64,000 nt of DNA, taken from contig CAKTGM010000002.1 in NCBI GenBank assembly GCA_934561515.1, forward strand, positions 62,001 to 126,000. Reading direction: 5' to 3'. Below are positions 24,851 through 32,451 of the stretch, piece after piece (position 1 is the stretch's first letter; every line of letters starts with the position of its first letter). The notes beneath the pieces were generated by a model. That model saw only the letters and a list, made by a program, of their open reading frames with translations. It searched no databases and was not told where the DNA came from. The DNA comes from an uncultured Oscillospiraceae bacterium (GTDB taxonomy: Bacteria; Bacillota; Clostridia; Oscillospirales; Oscillospiraceae). Made by a program: the position numbers and the translations under genes.

Positions 24851-25411
24851 ATGAAAAAGAACAACAACGCCTTTTCCCGCCTTGTGGGGCTGCTCCTGGT
24901 GAGCGCGACGGTCCTGACGCTCACGGTCGCCGCGACCGGCGGCGCGGGCACGAGCAGCGACCCGATCGTGACCTTGAGCTACTTAAACGAAAAATTTCTG
25001 CCGCAGGTGCTCTCGGATGTGGACAAGAAGACCGCGAGCCGCGAAAAAGAGCTTTCCCGGAAGCTCACCGAGCAGGTGAAGAGCGAGACGAAGGCCTTCG
25101 AGCAGAAGTACGGCGCGTCGACCGGCGGCGGCGCGGCCGGCACGGCGCAGAGCTTTACGCTCGTCACGCTCAGCAAGGGACAGATCCTTTACATGGGCGT
25201 CGGCTGCGAGGCGATGCTGCGCACGGGCAGCGGCGTTTGCGTGGCGTCGAGCAGCCCCGGCCTTGTGGATGAGACGGGCGGCAAGACCATTGCCGGCGGC
25301 GAGGCGCTCGCAAAGAATCACCTTTACATGGCAACGGTCGACAGCCATGGCGTGCAGGCCGGAGCAAACGACACCAAGCTCCTTGTGCGCGGCGGCTACA
25401 GCGTGCAGTAA
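24851..25411 (+). CDS. Putative exported protein, unknown function
   Basis: 186 residues from the ATG behind AGGAAAG (an ATG 15 nt earlier is possible). A signal peptide (FSRLVGLLLVSATVLTLTVAA) is followed by a charged helical segment likely to form a coiled coil (KKTASREKELSRKLTEQVK), a Gly/Ala-rich hinge and a C-terminal beta domain rich in glycine (SKGQILYMGVGCEAMLRTGS). It sits 55 bp after mazF, same strand, and a terminator follows. No family recognised. Confidence 0.6.
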   Translation: MKKNNNAFSRLVGLLLVSATVLTLTVAATGGAGTSSDPIVTLSYLNEKFLPQVLSDVDKKTASREKELSRKLTEQVKSETKAFEQKYGASTGGGAAGTAQSFTLVTLSKGQILYMGVGCEAMLRTGSGVCVASSSPGLVDETGGKTIAGGEALAKNHLYMATVDSHGVQAGANDTKLLVRGGYSVQ

Positions 25412-25434
25412 GGGACTTTTCTGCATATTGGAAG

Positions 25435-25470
25435 GAGCCTGTGCGTAAGGATAGCACAGGCTCTTTTGTT
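25435..25470 (+). terminator. Terminator after the exported protein
   Basis: GAGCCTGTGC/GCACAGGCTC stem, 9-nt loop, TTTTGTT tail. Confidence 0.75.
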
Positions 25471-25492
25471 GCGTGCAAGGGGGGGGAAGGCA

Positions 25493-25825
25493 ATGGACAT
25501 CTGGCGGGCAATGAGCGGCGAGACGCTGTTTCGCTCCGCGCGCCTCGACTGCGCGCTCGCGCGCTTTCCCGGCGCGCTCGTCTGCGAGCGGGCGGGGGAG
25601 ACGCTGCTCGCGATCCCCTGCGCCGAGGACGCGCCCTTTCCGCTGCCGGAGCTTTTCTGCCTTGCGCGCATCGCCCCGGTACAGGGACGGCGCTGCGTTG
25701 TATACCGGATCGATGAGAAAAAAGTGCCGATGATGTGGGAAAATGCAAATTATGTCTACCATCTTGGGGAAAAACATGATATACTACCTCCGACTAACGA
25801 AGAGAAAAGAGGTCATGCACGATGA
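25493..25825 (+). CDS. Hypothetical protein translationally coupled to nrdR
   Basis: 110 residues starting MDIWRAMSGETLFRSARLD behind a G-rich site (GGGGGAAGG). No signal peptide or membrane segment, no recognised family; the C-terminus is hydrophilic (KHDILPPTNEEKRGHAR). Its stop overlaps the nrdR start (ATGA), so ribosomes could pass between them. Composition matches the neighbours, so it looks native. An extended -10 for nrdR (TGATATACT, 25777-25785) is embedded in its tail. Confidence 0.55.
   Translation: MDIWRAMSGETLFRSARLDCALARFPGALVCERAGETLLAIPCAEDAPFPLPELFCLARIAPVQGRRCVVYRIDEKKVPMMWENANYVYHLGEKHDILPPTNEEKRGHAR
25777..25785 (+). promoter_or_regulatory. Extended -10 element upstream of nrdR
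   Basis: TGATATACT; the downstream bases ACCTCCGA are shared with the alr promoter. The -35 region (TACCAT) is poor. Confidence 0.4.
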
Positions 25826-26277
25826 AATGCCCCTATTGCGGCTATAAAGAGAGCAAGGTCATCGATTCCCGCCCCGCGGAGGAAGGCAGCAGCATCCGCC
25901 GCCGCCGCGAGTGTCTTTCCTGTGCCAAGCGCTTTACCACCTATGAAACGGTGGAGAGCCTGCCGATGGTCGTCATCAAAAAGGACGGCAGCCGCCAGAG
26001 CTTTGACAAGCGCAAGGTCTTGAACGGCATGATCCGCGCGTGCGAAAAGCGCCCCGTTCCCTTCGAAGTGCTTGCGCAGAAGGCGGACGAGATCGAGCAG
26101 ACGCTGCAAAACTCCCTCGAGCGCGAGATCAGCACCGAGTACATCGGCGAGCTCGTCATGGACAAGCTGCGCGCCGTGGACGAGGTGGCCTATGTCCGCT
26201 TTGCCTCGGTCTACCGCCAGTTCAAGGACATCGATACGTTCATGAAGGAGCTCAACAAGCTGCTCGAAGGCAAGTAA
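25822..26277 (+). CDS. nrdR: Transcriptional repressor NrdR
   Basis: 151 residues, the family length. NrdR senses ATP/dATP and represses ribonucleotide reductase genes. The zinc ribbon CPYCGYKESKVIDSR...CLSCAKRFTTYE occupies the first 45 residues and the ATP-cone follows (VVIKKDGSRQSFDKRKVLNG). The C-terminal part has YVRFASVYRQFKDIDTF. No ribonucleotide reductase gene or NrdR box is seen nearby. Confidence 0.96.
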   Translation: MKCPYCGYKESKVIDSRPAEEGSSIRRRRECLSCAKRFTTYETVESLPMVVIKKDGSRQSFDKRKVLNGMIRACEKRPVPFEVLAQKADEIEQTLQNSLEREISTEYIGELVMDKLRAVDEVAYVRFASVYRQFKDIDTFMKELNKLLEGK

Positions 26278-26284
26278 AGCGGCG

Positions 26285-26668
26285 CTAGAGGATATTCTTG
26301 ATCGAGATCTCCTGAATTTCAGAGAGCACCAGGAGCTGAGAGCGCAGCTCGGCGATGCACGCGCGCAGCTCCTCTTTATCCTGCGCGGCGGCAAAAATGT
26401 CCGCCCTTGCAAGGAGCGCTTCCACATCGTTTAGCACATCGTGCTGCAAAACGATGTGGAAATAGGCGCTGCGCGCATCCCAGCCTTCGTGCAGCGCATC
26501 GAGGGAATCGTGCACGGCGGGCCAGTCCTCCGCCTGCGCGCTGCGCTGGAGATCGTCGAGCTGCGCGCACCAGTTCTCCACAAGCTTATCGGCGACGGCG
26601 GCGTTCGCAAGCGTCGCGGCAAAGAGCGCGAGCAGCAGGAGGAATGGAATCCAGAAAAATCGCTTCAT
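26285..26668 (-). CDS. DUF4363-like small exported protein
   Basis: 127 residues: an N-terminal hydrophobic segment (FFWIPFLLLLALFAATLANA) then an all-helical region (LVENWCAQLDDLQRSAQAE, RSAYFHIVLQHDVLNDVEAL). Pattern and partner fit DUF4363, often encoded beside DUF421 in Clostridia. ATG overlaps the DUF421 stop by 4 bp. Function unknown; DUF421/DUF4363 pairs are often in spore-formers. Confidence 0.7.
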   Translation of the reverse strand: MKRFFWIPFLLLLALFAATLANAAVADKLVENWCAQLDDLQRSAQAEDWPAVHDSLDALHEGWDARSAYFHIVLQHDVLNDVEALLARADIFAAAQDKEELRACIAELRSQLLVLSEIQEISIKNIL

Positions 26669-27348
26669 TGCCCGTGCTCCTTTCCAATGCATAAAATTTT
26701 TCCCGCGCCGTCGAGCGAGAGAAGGAAGATCTCCGACGGGGCGCGGTAGCCCTGCGCGCGTATTTGCTTTTGCAGCCACGCGCCGTCCAGCCCCGCAAGG
26801 GCGAGGTTCTCGCCCAGCACACGCCCGTCGTTGATGAAAATGCGCGGGAGGAAGGTATCGTCCTTCACAGGTTTTCCGAGCTGTCTGGGCGTTGCGCTCT
26901 GCTCATCGGGATAGAGCAGGACCGAGAGGCCGCCGTCCGTTTCGAGCACCGCGTATTTGACGGTCGTGAGGTCTGTCACGCCCTGTGAGCGCAGCTCTTC
27001 AATGAGTTCATCGAGCGTAAAGCGGTTGTGGCGCATCGCCTCCTGCTGTACCTTGCCGTCTAAGATGAGCGCCGTCGGGCTGCCGCAGATGAGCCGCCGC
27101 AGCCGGATGGAGCGGACGCTGCCCCACGAGAGCAGCATCGAGAGCGACAAGAGCGTGACGATCGGGATGACGCCATTCAAAAGCGGGATGCCGAAGTCCT
27201 GCATCGGCACGGCCGCAAGGTCTGAGATGAGCAGCGTGAGCACAAGCTCGATCGGCTCCAGCTCGCCGATCTGCCGCTTGCCGAGCAGCCGCAAGCCGAT
27301 CATGATGAGGAAATAGAGCACGATCGTGCGGATAAAAGCAGTGGCCAT
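26665..27348 (-). CDS. DUF421 (YetF-family) membrane protein
   Basis: 227 residues: three N-terminal helices containing the family motif GLRLLGKRQIGELEP and LLISDLAAVPM, then two tandem cytoplasmic YetF-type domains (LDELIEELRSQGVTDL; LGKPVKDDTFLPRIFINDG). In Bacillus, homologues (YetF, and 2Duf in spore germination clusters) influence spore resistance and germination. GGAGGAG precedes the ATG; the leader contains a TTTGCCCC/GGGGCAAA hairpin (about 27371-27391). Confidence 0.88.
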   Translation of the reverse strand: MATAFIRTIVLYFLIMIGLRLLGKRQIGELEPIELVLTLLISDLAAVPMQDFGIPLLNGVIPIVTLLSLSMLLSWGSVRSIRLRRLICGSPTALILDGKVQQEAMRHNRFTLDELIEELRSQGVTDLTTVKYAVLETDGGLSVLLYPDEQSATPRQLGKPVKDDTFLPRIFINDGRVLGENLALAGLDGAWLQKQIRAQGYRAPSEIFLLSLDGAGKILCIGKEHGQ

Positions 27349-27487
27349 TTGATCTCCTCCTTTTGGGGGAGTTTGCCCCGCGCAGGGGCAAAATAACCGT
27401 TTTCATCCGGAGAGCGTCCGGTTTGAAATATCAGAAAAGCCAAAAATCGCAGAGAGAAAGGAGACCATGGAGTTTTCTCCATCACAA

Positions 27488-27650
27488 GCGCCAGCGCCCG
27501 CGAAGAGATCGCGGGACGACGAGGTGGGAAGAGGATCGAACCTTCGGCGGATGCTTCCCCGTGCCCGTGGGCGCGCACACAGCCGGCAAATATGCGGGCG
27601 ACCGCAAAACAAAGGGGCTGTGACCACGGAAAAAGCGACAAATGACTGCG
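27488..27650 (+). ncRNA. glmS ribozyme (glucosamine-6-phosphate riboswitch)
   Basis: The core of the glmS self-cleaving ribozyme is readable in order: GCGCC just 3' of the predicted cleavage site (A27487|G27488), a P1 stem CCCGCG/CGCGGG, GACGAGGTGGG, ATCGAA, TTCGGCGGATGCTTCCC, and a 3' domain in which CACAGCC (27578-27584) pairs with GGCTGTG (27616-27622). glmS follows 89 nt after the end of the element. On binding glucosamine-6-phosphate the RNA cleaves itself and the downstream mRNA is destroyed by RNase J, which is encoded at the left of this window. Upstream, ATGGAG/CTCCAT (27469-27484) forms a small hairpin before the cleavage site; the 3' boundary is approximate. Confidence 0.92.
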
Positions 27651-27738
27651 CATTTGTCCTTTTGACGAAGCGGCGGCTTTTGCCGCCAAGGGGCAGTCTT
27701 GCCCATTTTTCAAATCATCAAAAGGAGAATTTTCAGAT

Positions 27739-29583
<1,845 letters not shown>

Positions 29584-29594
29584 CCGAGCCTGAG

Positions 29595-29624
29595 AAAAGG
29601 AAGCCCGAAAGGGCTTCCTTTTTT
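29595..29624 (+). terminator. glmS terminator
   Basis: A 12-bp stem AAAAGGAAGCCC with its complement, GAAA tetraloop, T6. Confidence 0.9.
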
Positions 29625-29630
29625 GCTTGC

Positions 29631-29995
29631 CACCCTCGTAGGGGGGCGCGGGGGGGCAGCGCCTGCTGGCGCTGCACGAACAAGGGAGGGATATCTCTTT
29701 TTAAAAAGAGATATCCCTCCCTTAGACCCACCCAGAGAAAATTTGCATTGGCAGTTTGTGGCTTGAAGAGCTGCGCAGCCTGCGGAATCAGGTGCGGTGT
29801 ACGTGGCTTCGCCACGAGTCCCTGCAAGACGTTACCAACGGCAACCGCGCCCTACTCCGTGGGGCGCGAGTGACGCTCCCTCGGCGGCAGACTGCGGTGC
29901 GGGCGGCGGCATTGCTGCGCTCGCCGCCTTTTGATGGGTGATGCGGGGGACGGGGCGGCATTGCTGCGCTCGCCGCCGCTGTTAGGATTCTGCTG
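29631..29995 (+). repeat. Left arm of a long inverted repeat (hairpin-rich, non-coding)
   Basis: About 365 bp that reappear in inverted orientation at the right arm. Order from outside inward: GCAGCGCC-TGCT-GGCGCTGC hairpin; a perfect 42-nt palindrome starting AAGGGAGGGATATC (29682-29723); TTGGCAGTTTG..GCTTGAAG; a 29-nt block GTGCGGTGTACG...CGAGTC (29792-29820) that is identical in the right arm; CGCGCCCTAC..CGTGGGGCGCGAG; and two GGCGGC..GCTCGCCGCC hairpins. The inner end runs through the last codons of the small minus-strand gene. No plausible ORF otherwise; open frames here have no ribosome site. Confidence 0.85.
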
Positions 29996-30134
29996 TGATA
30001 TAGATATCTTCGGCCTGCTGTTGGGCGGCGATTAGTAAGTCTTTTGCATCGCCATAGTTTTGGGTCTCGATTTTTTCGAGCGCATCGGTCACCGCGTTGA
30101 ATAGCGTAGTATACATTTTTTGATAGTCTTCCAT
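29982..30134 (-). CDS. 50-residue protein A, paralogue of protein B
   Basis: 50 residues (MEDYQKMYTTLFNAVTDAL followed by EKIETQNYGDAKDLLIAAQ and QQAEDIYITAES). AAGGAGGG precedes the ATG. About 70% identical to the protein encoded on the other strand at 30764, and no signal peptide or membrane helix. Mostly amphipathic helix. I recall similar short proteins near XRE regulators in phage-like or integrative DNA of Firmicutes, but cannot name a family. Lower GC than surrounding chromosome suggests acquisition. Confidence 0.7.
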   Translation of the reverse strand: MEDYQKMYTTLFNAVTDALEKIETQNYGDAKDLLIAAQQQAEDIYITAES

Positions 30135-30163
30135 GATAGAACCCTCCTTAACTCTTTTTGGTT

Positions 30164-30193
30164 ATTTTAACTCATAAGGGTTAATCTTTTCAA
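30164..30193 (-). promoter_or_regulatory. Promoter of protein A with TTAAC/GTTAA dyad
   Basis: On the minus strand TTGAAA, 18 nt, TAAAAT. The spacer contains TTAACTCATAAGGGTTAA (30167-30184), an imperfect palindrome that may be the XRE operator; the XRE gene is divergent from it. Confidence 0.5.
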
Positions 30194-30238
30194 GAGAAAA
30201 TCGCTATTCTTTATGAAAAGAAAGCGGGGGTGGTCGTG

Positions 30239-30481
30239 ATGACAGTAGGCGAAGCCGTGCGCCGACGCATTTTGACACTGTGTGAAGAACGGAATATCAC
30301 AATCAACCGCTTGAGTATTTTGAGCGGTATTACGCAATCCACGCTCAACAACATTATAAGTGGACGGAATCACACGACTACCGTTGCAACAATCAAAAAG
30401 GTTTGTGACGGTCTGAGTATTACCGTCGATGAGTTCTTTTGCCCTGAATATTTTCACGATCTGGAGCAGGAATTAAAATGA
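30239..30481 (+). CDS. XRE-family helix-turn-helix regulator
   Basis: 80 residues: a single Cro/CI-type domain (MTVGEAVRRRILTLCEERN, NRLSILSGITQSTLNNIISG, TTTVATIKKVCDGLSITVDEFF) with a short acidic tail. The ATG behind GGGGGTGG was chosen; a GTG 9 nt upstream is possible. Divergent from protein A and presumably controls the cassette. AT-richer than the flanks. Confidence 0.9.
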   Translation: MTVGEAVRRRILTLCEERNITINRLSILSGITQSTLNNIISGRNHTTTVATIKKVCDGLSITVDEFFCPEYFHDLEQELK

Positions 30482-30505
30482 AACGACCGCGTCAGCGGTC
30501 GTTTC
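30480..30505. terminator. Hairpin shared by the XRE and RHH gene ends
   Basis: GAAACGACCGC/GCGGTCGTTTC, a perfect 11-bp stem with GTCA loop overlapping both stop codons; it lacks a long T run, so it is at best a weak bidirectional terminator. Confidence 0.5.
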
Positions 30506-30671
30506 ATGCTTGCGGGAGATTTTTCAGCGCATAGTCAATACACTGGTTGATAAATTCACTTCGGCTCATGTTGAATTTCGCAGCGGAAGCATCGATCTGC
30601 GCCAGCTTATCAGGCGCAATGCGGATCGTGATCGGCTCTTTGGTATATTGCTTCGGGATGAAATCAGACAT
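30504..30671 (-). CDS. Ribbon-helix-helix (CopG/Arc-like) protein
   Basis: 55 residues. A basic N-terminus, then a strand (EPITIRIAPDKLAQID) and two helices with the RHH turn (KFNMSRSEFINQCIDYAL). AGAGGTGAT precedes the chosen ATG. RHH proteins of this size are DNA-binding repressors or antitoxins; no toxin partner is encoded next to it. It is divergent from protein B, with repeated and dyad sequences between them. Confidence 0.85.
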   Translation of the reverse strand: MSDFIPKQYTKEPITIRIAPDKLAQIDASAAKFNMSRSEFINQCIDYALKNLPQA

Positions 30672-30693
30672 GGTAATCACCTCTTGCAATATA

Positions 30694-30737
30694 GTATGCT
30701 GTAGTGTATTCTAAATATAGATTCTAAATTAGCATAC
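30694..30737. promoter_or_regulatory. Operator-like region between the RHH gene and protein B
   Basis: ATTCTAAAT occurs twice in direct orientation 13 bp apart (30708, 30721), enclosed by a 7-bp inverted repeat GTATGCT/AGCATAC (30694-30700, 30731-30737). RHH proteins typically bind short direct or inverted repeats, so this is the likely binding site. Confidence 0.5.
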
Positions 30738-30763
30738 GTTTCAGCCTACAAAAGGAGGACAAG

Positions 30764-30913
30764 ATGGATTATCAGAAAATGTATACGACATTGTTCAACG
30801 CCATCACGGATGCATTGGAGCAAATGGAATCCCAAAATTTCGGTACTGCCAAAGAAACCCTCATTGCCGCCCAACAAGAAGCGGAAGAAATCTATATGTC
30901 AGCAGAATCCTAA
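30764..30913 (+). CDS. 49-residue protein B, paralogue of protein A
   Basis: 49 residues (MDYQKMYTTLFNAITDAL, EQMESQNFGTAKETLIAAQ, QEAEEIYMSAES). AAAGGAGG precedes the ATG. The two paralogues agree at most positions while differing at many codons, so both have been under protein-level selection. The stop codon lies at the inner edge of the right repeat arm, mirroring protein A. Confidence 0.7.
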   Translation: MDYQKMYTTLFNAITDALEQMESQNFGTAKETLIAAQQEAEEIYMSAES

Positions 30914-31335
30914 CCGCGGCGGCGAGCGAAGCAATGCCGCCCGTCCCCCCGCAGATGCTTCCTCGAATTGGCATCATCTCCCCAACAGGCGGCGAGCGAA
31001 GCAAAGCCGCCGATGCGCAGGCAGTCCGCCGCCAAACTCCCGTCACTCGCGCCCCACGAAGTAGGGCGCGGTTGCAACATGAACCGACACGCAGAAGACT
31101 CGTGGCGAAGCCACGTACACCGCACTTACACTGCGCAGCGTGTGCAGTCCTTCAAGCTGCAAACTGCCAATGTCGGGGGTCGAGGGGAACGCCCCTCGTC
31201 CTTCTCTGGGGGATACAAAGGGGGTATTCTCTTCGAGAAGAGAATACCCCCTTTGCATGGCAGTGGCGCAAAGAGCTGCACTATCCATGCAGCGCCGCTG
31301 GCGCTGCAACCTCCCGCCCCCACGAAGGGGGAATC
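30900..31335 (-). repeat. Right arm of the long inverted repeat
   Basis: The inverted counterpart of the left arm, same order of blocks. It includes the identical 29-nt block (31097-31125), the CGCGCCCTAC..GGGGCGCGAG block, CATTGGCAGTTTG..GCTTGAAG, a perfect-stem hairpin AAAGGGGGTATTCTC...TTT (31217-31254) in place of the left arm's unrelated palindrome, and GCAGCGCC-GCT-GGCGCTGC (31289-31307). Slightly longer than the left arm. Confidence 0.85.
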
Positions 31336-31376
31336 AAAAAGGAGCATCCTCTTTGGAAAGAGAATACCCCCTTTTT
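31336..31376. repeat. Extra terminal hairpin outside the right arm
   Basis: An imperfect hairpin AAAAAGGAGCATCCTCTTT / AAAGAGAATACCCCCTTTTT. The 16 bases AGAGAATACCCCCTTT also end the 31217-31254 hairpin, so the unit is partly duplicated. The T-run on each side could also terminate the minus-strand transporter gene that ends at 31388. Confidence 0.6.
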
Positions 31377-31387
31377 GCGTGGCCGAT

Positions 31388-31879
31388 TCAGATAAGCATA
31401 CTGACCCCGTGCGTCAGCATGGTGATGATGCTCCCGGCGATGGCAACGCCGAGCAGGATGACCGGCACGGCGCGCTTCAGGCGCATATCGAGCACCGCTG
31501 CGATGAGCGCGCCGGTCCATGCGCCCGTGCCCGGCAGCGGGATGGCGACGAAGAGCAGCAGCCCCCACGTCTGATAGCGAACGACGTTCGCGCTCTTCGC
31601 CTTTGCGCGCGCTTCAAGCCGGGACACAAAGCCCTCGAGCCTCGGAATATGTACGCGAATCCACTTGAAAAGCGGGCGGGCAAAGAGAATGACAAACGGC
31701 ACGGGGAGCATATTGCCGACGAGAGAGGCAAGAAAGGCCGCAGGCACGGGCAGGCCCATCGCAACACCCGCGGGCAGTCCGCCGCGCAGCTCCACAACGG
31801 GGAGCATCGAGATGAGCATCGTCAGCAGCGCCTCGCCGAAGGGCGTTTCATGCAGAAAGAGAGAAAAGGTGTTCGCCAT
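31388..31879 (-). CDS. Small multidrug-export-type membrane protein (COG2426)
   Basis: 163 residues with about five helices. It opens with LHETPFGEALLTMLISMLPV, then the family-typical VELRGGLPAGVAMGLP, LVGNMLPVPFVILFARPLF and AIPLPGTGAWTGALIAAV. Annotated in databases as putative small multidrug export protein; transport function is not proven. AAAGGAG precedes the ATG. Confidence 0.85.
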   Translation of the reverse strand: MANTFSLFLHETPFGEALLTMLISMLPVVELRGGLPAGVAMGLPVPAAFLASLVGNMLPVPFVILFARPLFKWIRVHIPRLEGFVSRLEARAKAKSANVVRYQTWGLLLFVAIPLPGTGAWTGALIAAVLDMRLKRAVPVILLGVAIAGSIITMLTHGVSMLI

Positions 31880-31973
31880 GGGGCTCCTTTCGTGAAAAAA
31901 CGGTATTGAGATGTGAAAAACATCACAAAATACAGTATAGCGCAAACGGAGAGGATAAGCAAGGGAGGAAAAG

Positions 31974-32004
31974 GCAAAGGCCCCGCTCTTTACGGGGCCT
32001 TTGC
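31974..32004 (-). terminator. Terminator downstream of the Gln/Asn-rich peptide gene
   Basis: A 12-bp stem GCAAAGGCCCCG with its complement, 7-nt loop; on the minus strand it is followed by CTTTTCC. Confidence 0.65.
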
Positions 32005-32017
32005 ACGGTGAGTACGC

Positions 32018-32149
32018 TCAGCGGCTGCGGTCGCTGCGTTCGTTTCGGTTCTGCTCGCCGCTCTGATTCTGAGTCTGGTTCTGGGTCTGGCTGCTGTTCT
32101 GGTTCTGGTTTTGGTTCTGGTTCCGCTCCTTGCTGCTGCGGTTTTTCAC
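32018..32149 (-). CDS. 43-residue Gln/Asn-rich basic peptide
   Basis: GTG start behind GGAGGCGG. The sequence is MKNRSSKERNQNQNQNQN, then SSQTQNQTQNQSGEQ and NRNERSDRSR: a low-complexity (Gln-Asn)n core with charged, Arg-rich ends, encoded by a near-perfect hexanucleotide repeat (CAGAAC). Followed by a terminator-like hairpin. Its soluble, Gln/Asn-rich, Arg-ended nature recalls small acid-soluble (gamma-type) or spore-coat peptides of Clostridia, but I cannot assign it. It could also be an untranslated simple repeat. Confidence 0.5.
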   Translation of the reverse strand: MKNRSSKERNQNQNQNQNSSQTQNQTQNQSGEQNRNERSDRSR

Positions 32150-32252
32150 GTCTCTTCCGCCTCCTTTCCGCTGCAACTGCCTGCGAGCATAGTGTGGGCG
32201 CGGAAAAGCAAAAATATACCGGATATTTTTTTGAGAAAACGCAAAATTCATA

Positions 32253-32281
32253 TTGACAAAGCCGCGGGAAGAGGGTATACT
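32253..32281 (+). promoter_or_regulatory. infC-rpmI-rplT promoter
   Basis: TTGACA, 17 nt, TATACT; leader of about 165 nt. Confidence 0.85.
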
Positions 32282-32353
32282 CTTAACGCAAAACAAAGAA
32301 GAGCGGTGCATCTGTTCTCACCCCCAGCGAAGCGAAGGGGTCAATCATGGAAA

Positions 32354-32413
32354 ACAAAGCCTTCGGGCTTTTTTGTGTCATGGTACGGGTGCAGGATGTG
32401 CGCCCGTTTTTTG
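32354..32413 (+). promoter_or_regulatory. infC leader with two attenuator hairpins
   Basis: Hairpin 1: AAGCC-TTCG-GGCTT followed by T-run (32357-32374). Hairpin 2: ACGGGTGC-N7-GCGCCCGT followed by TTTTTT (32385-32413). Both lie before the infC ribosome site. The Bacillus infC operon is controlled by L20-dependent leader attenuation; similar control here is likely, though the L20-binding fold itself was not identified. Confidence 0.7.
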
Positions 32414-32451
32414 TTTGCAAATTTATCTTTATAAAATGGAGGTGCTTCGGT

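Noticed and set aside
29756..29941. ORFs in the inverted-repeat arms (for example reading RCTWLRHES on both sides)
   Set aside because: They follow from the repeat itself, lack ribosome sites and cross the hairpins; treated as non-coding.
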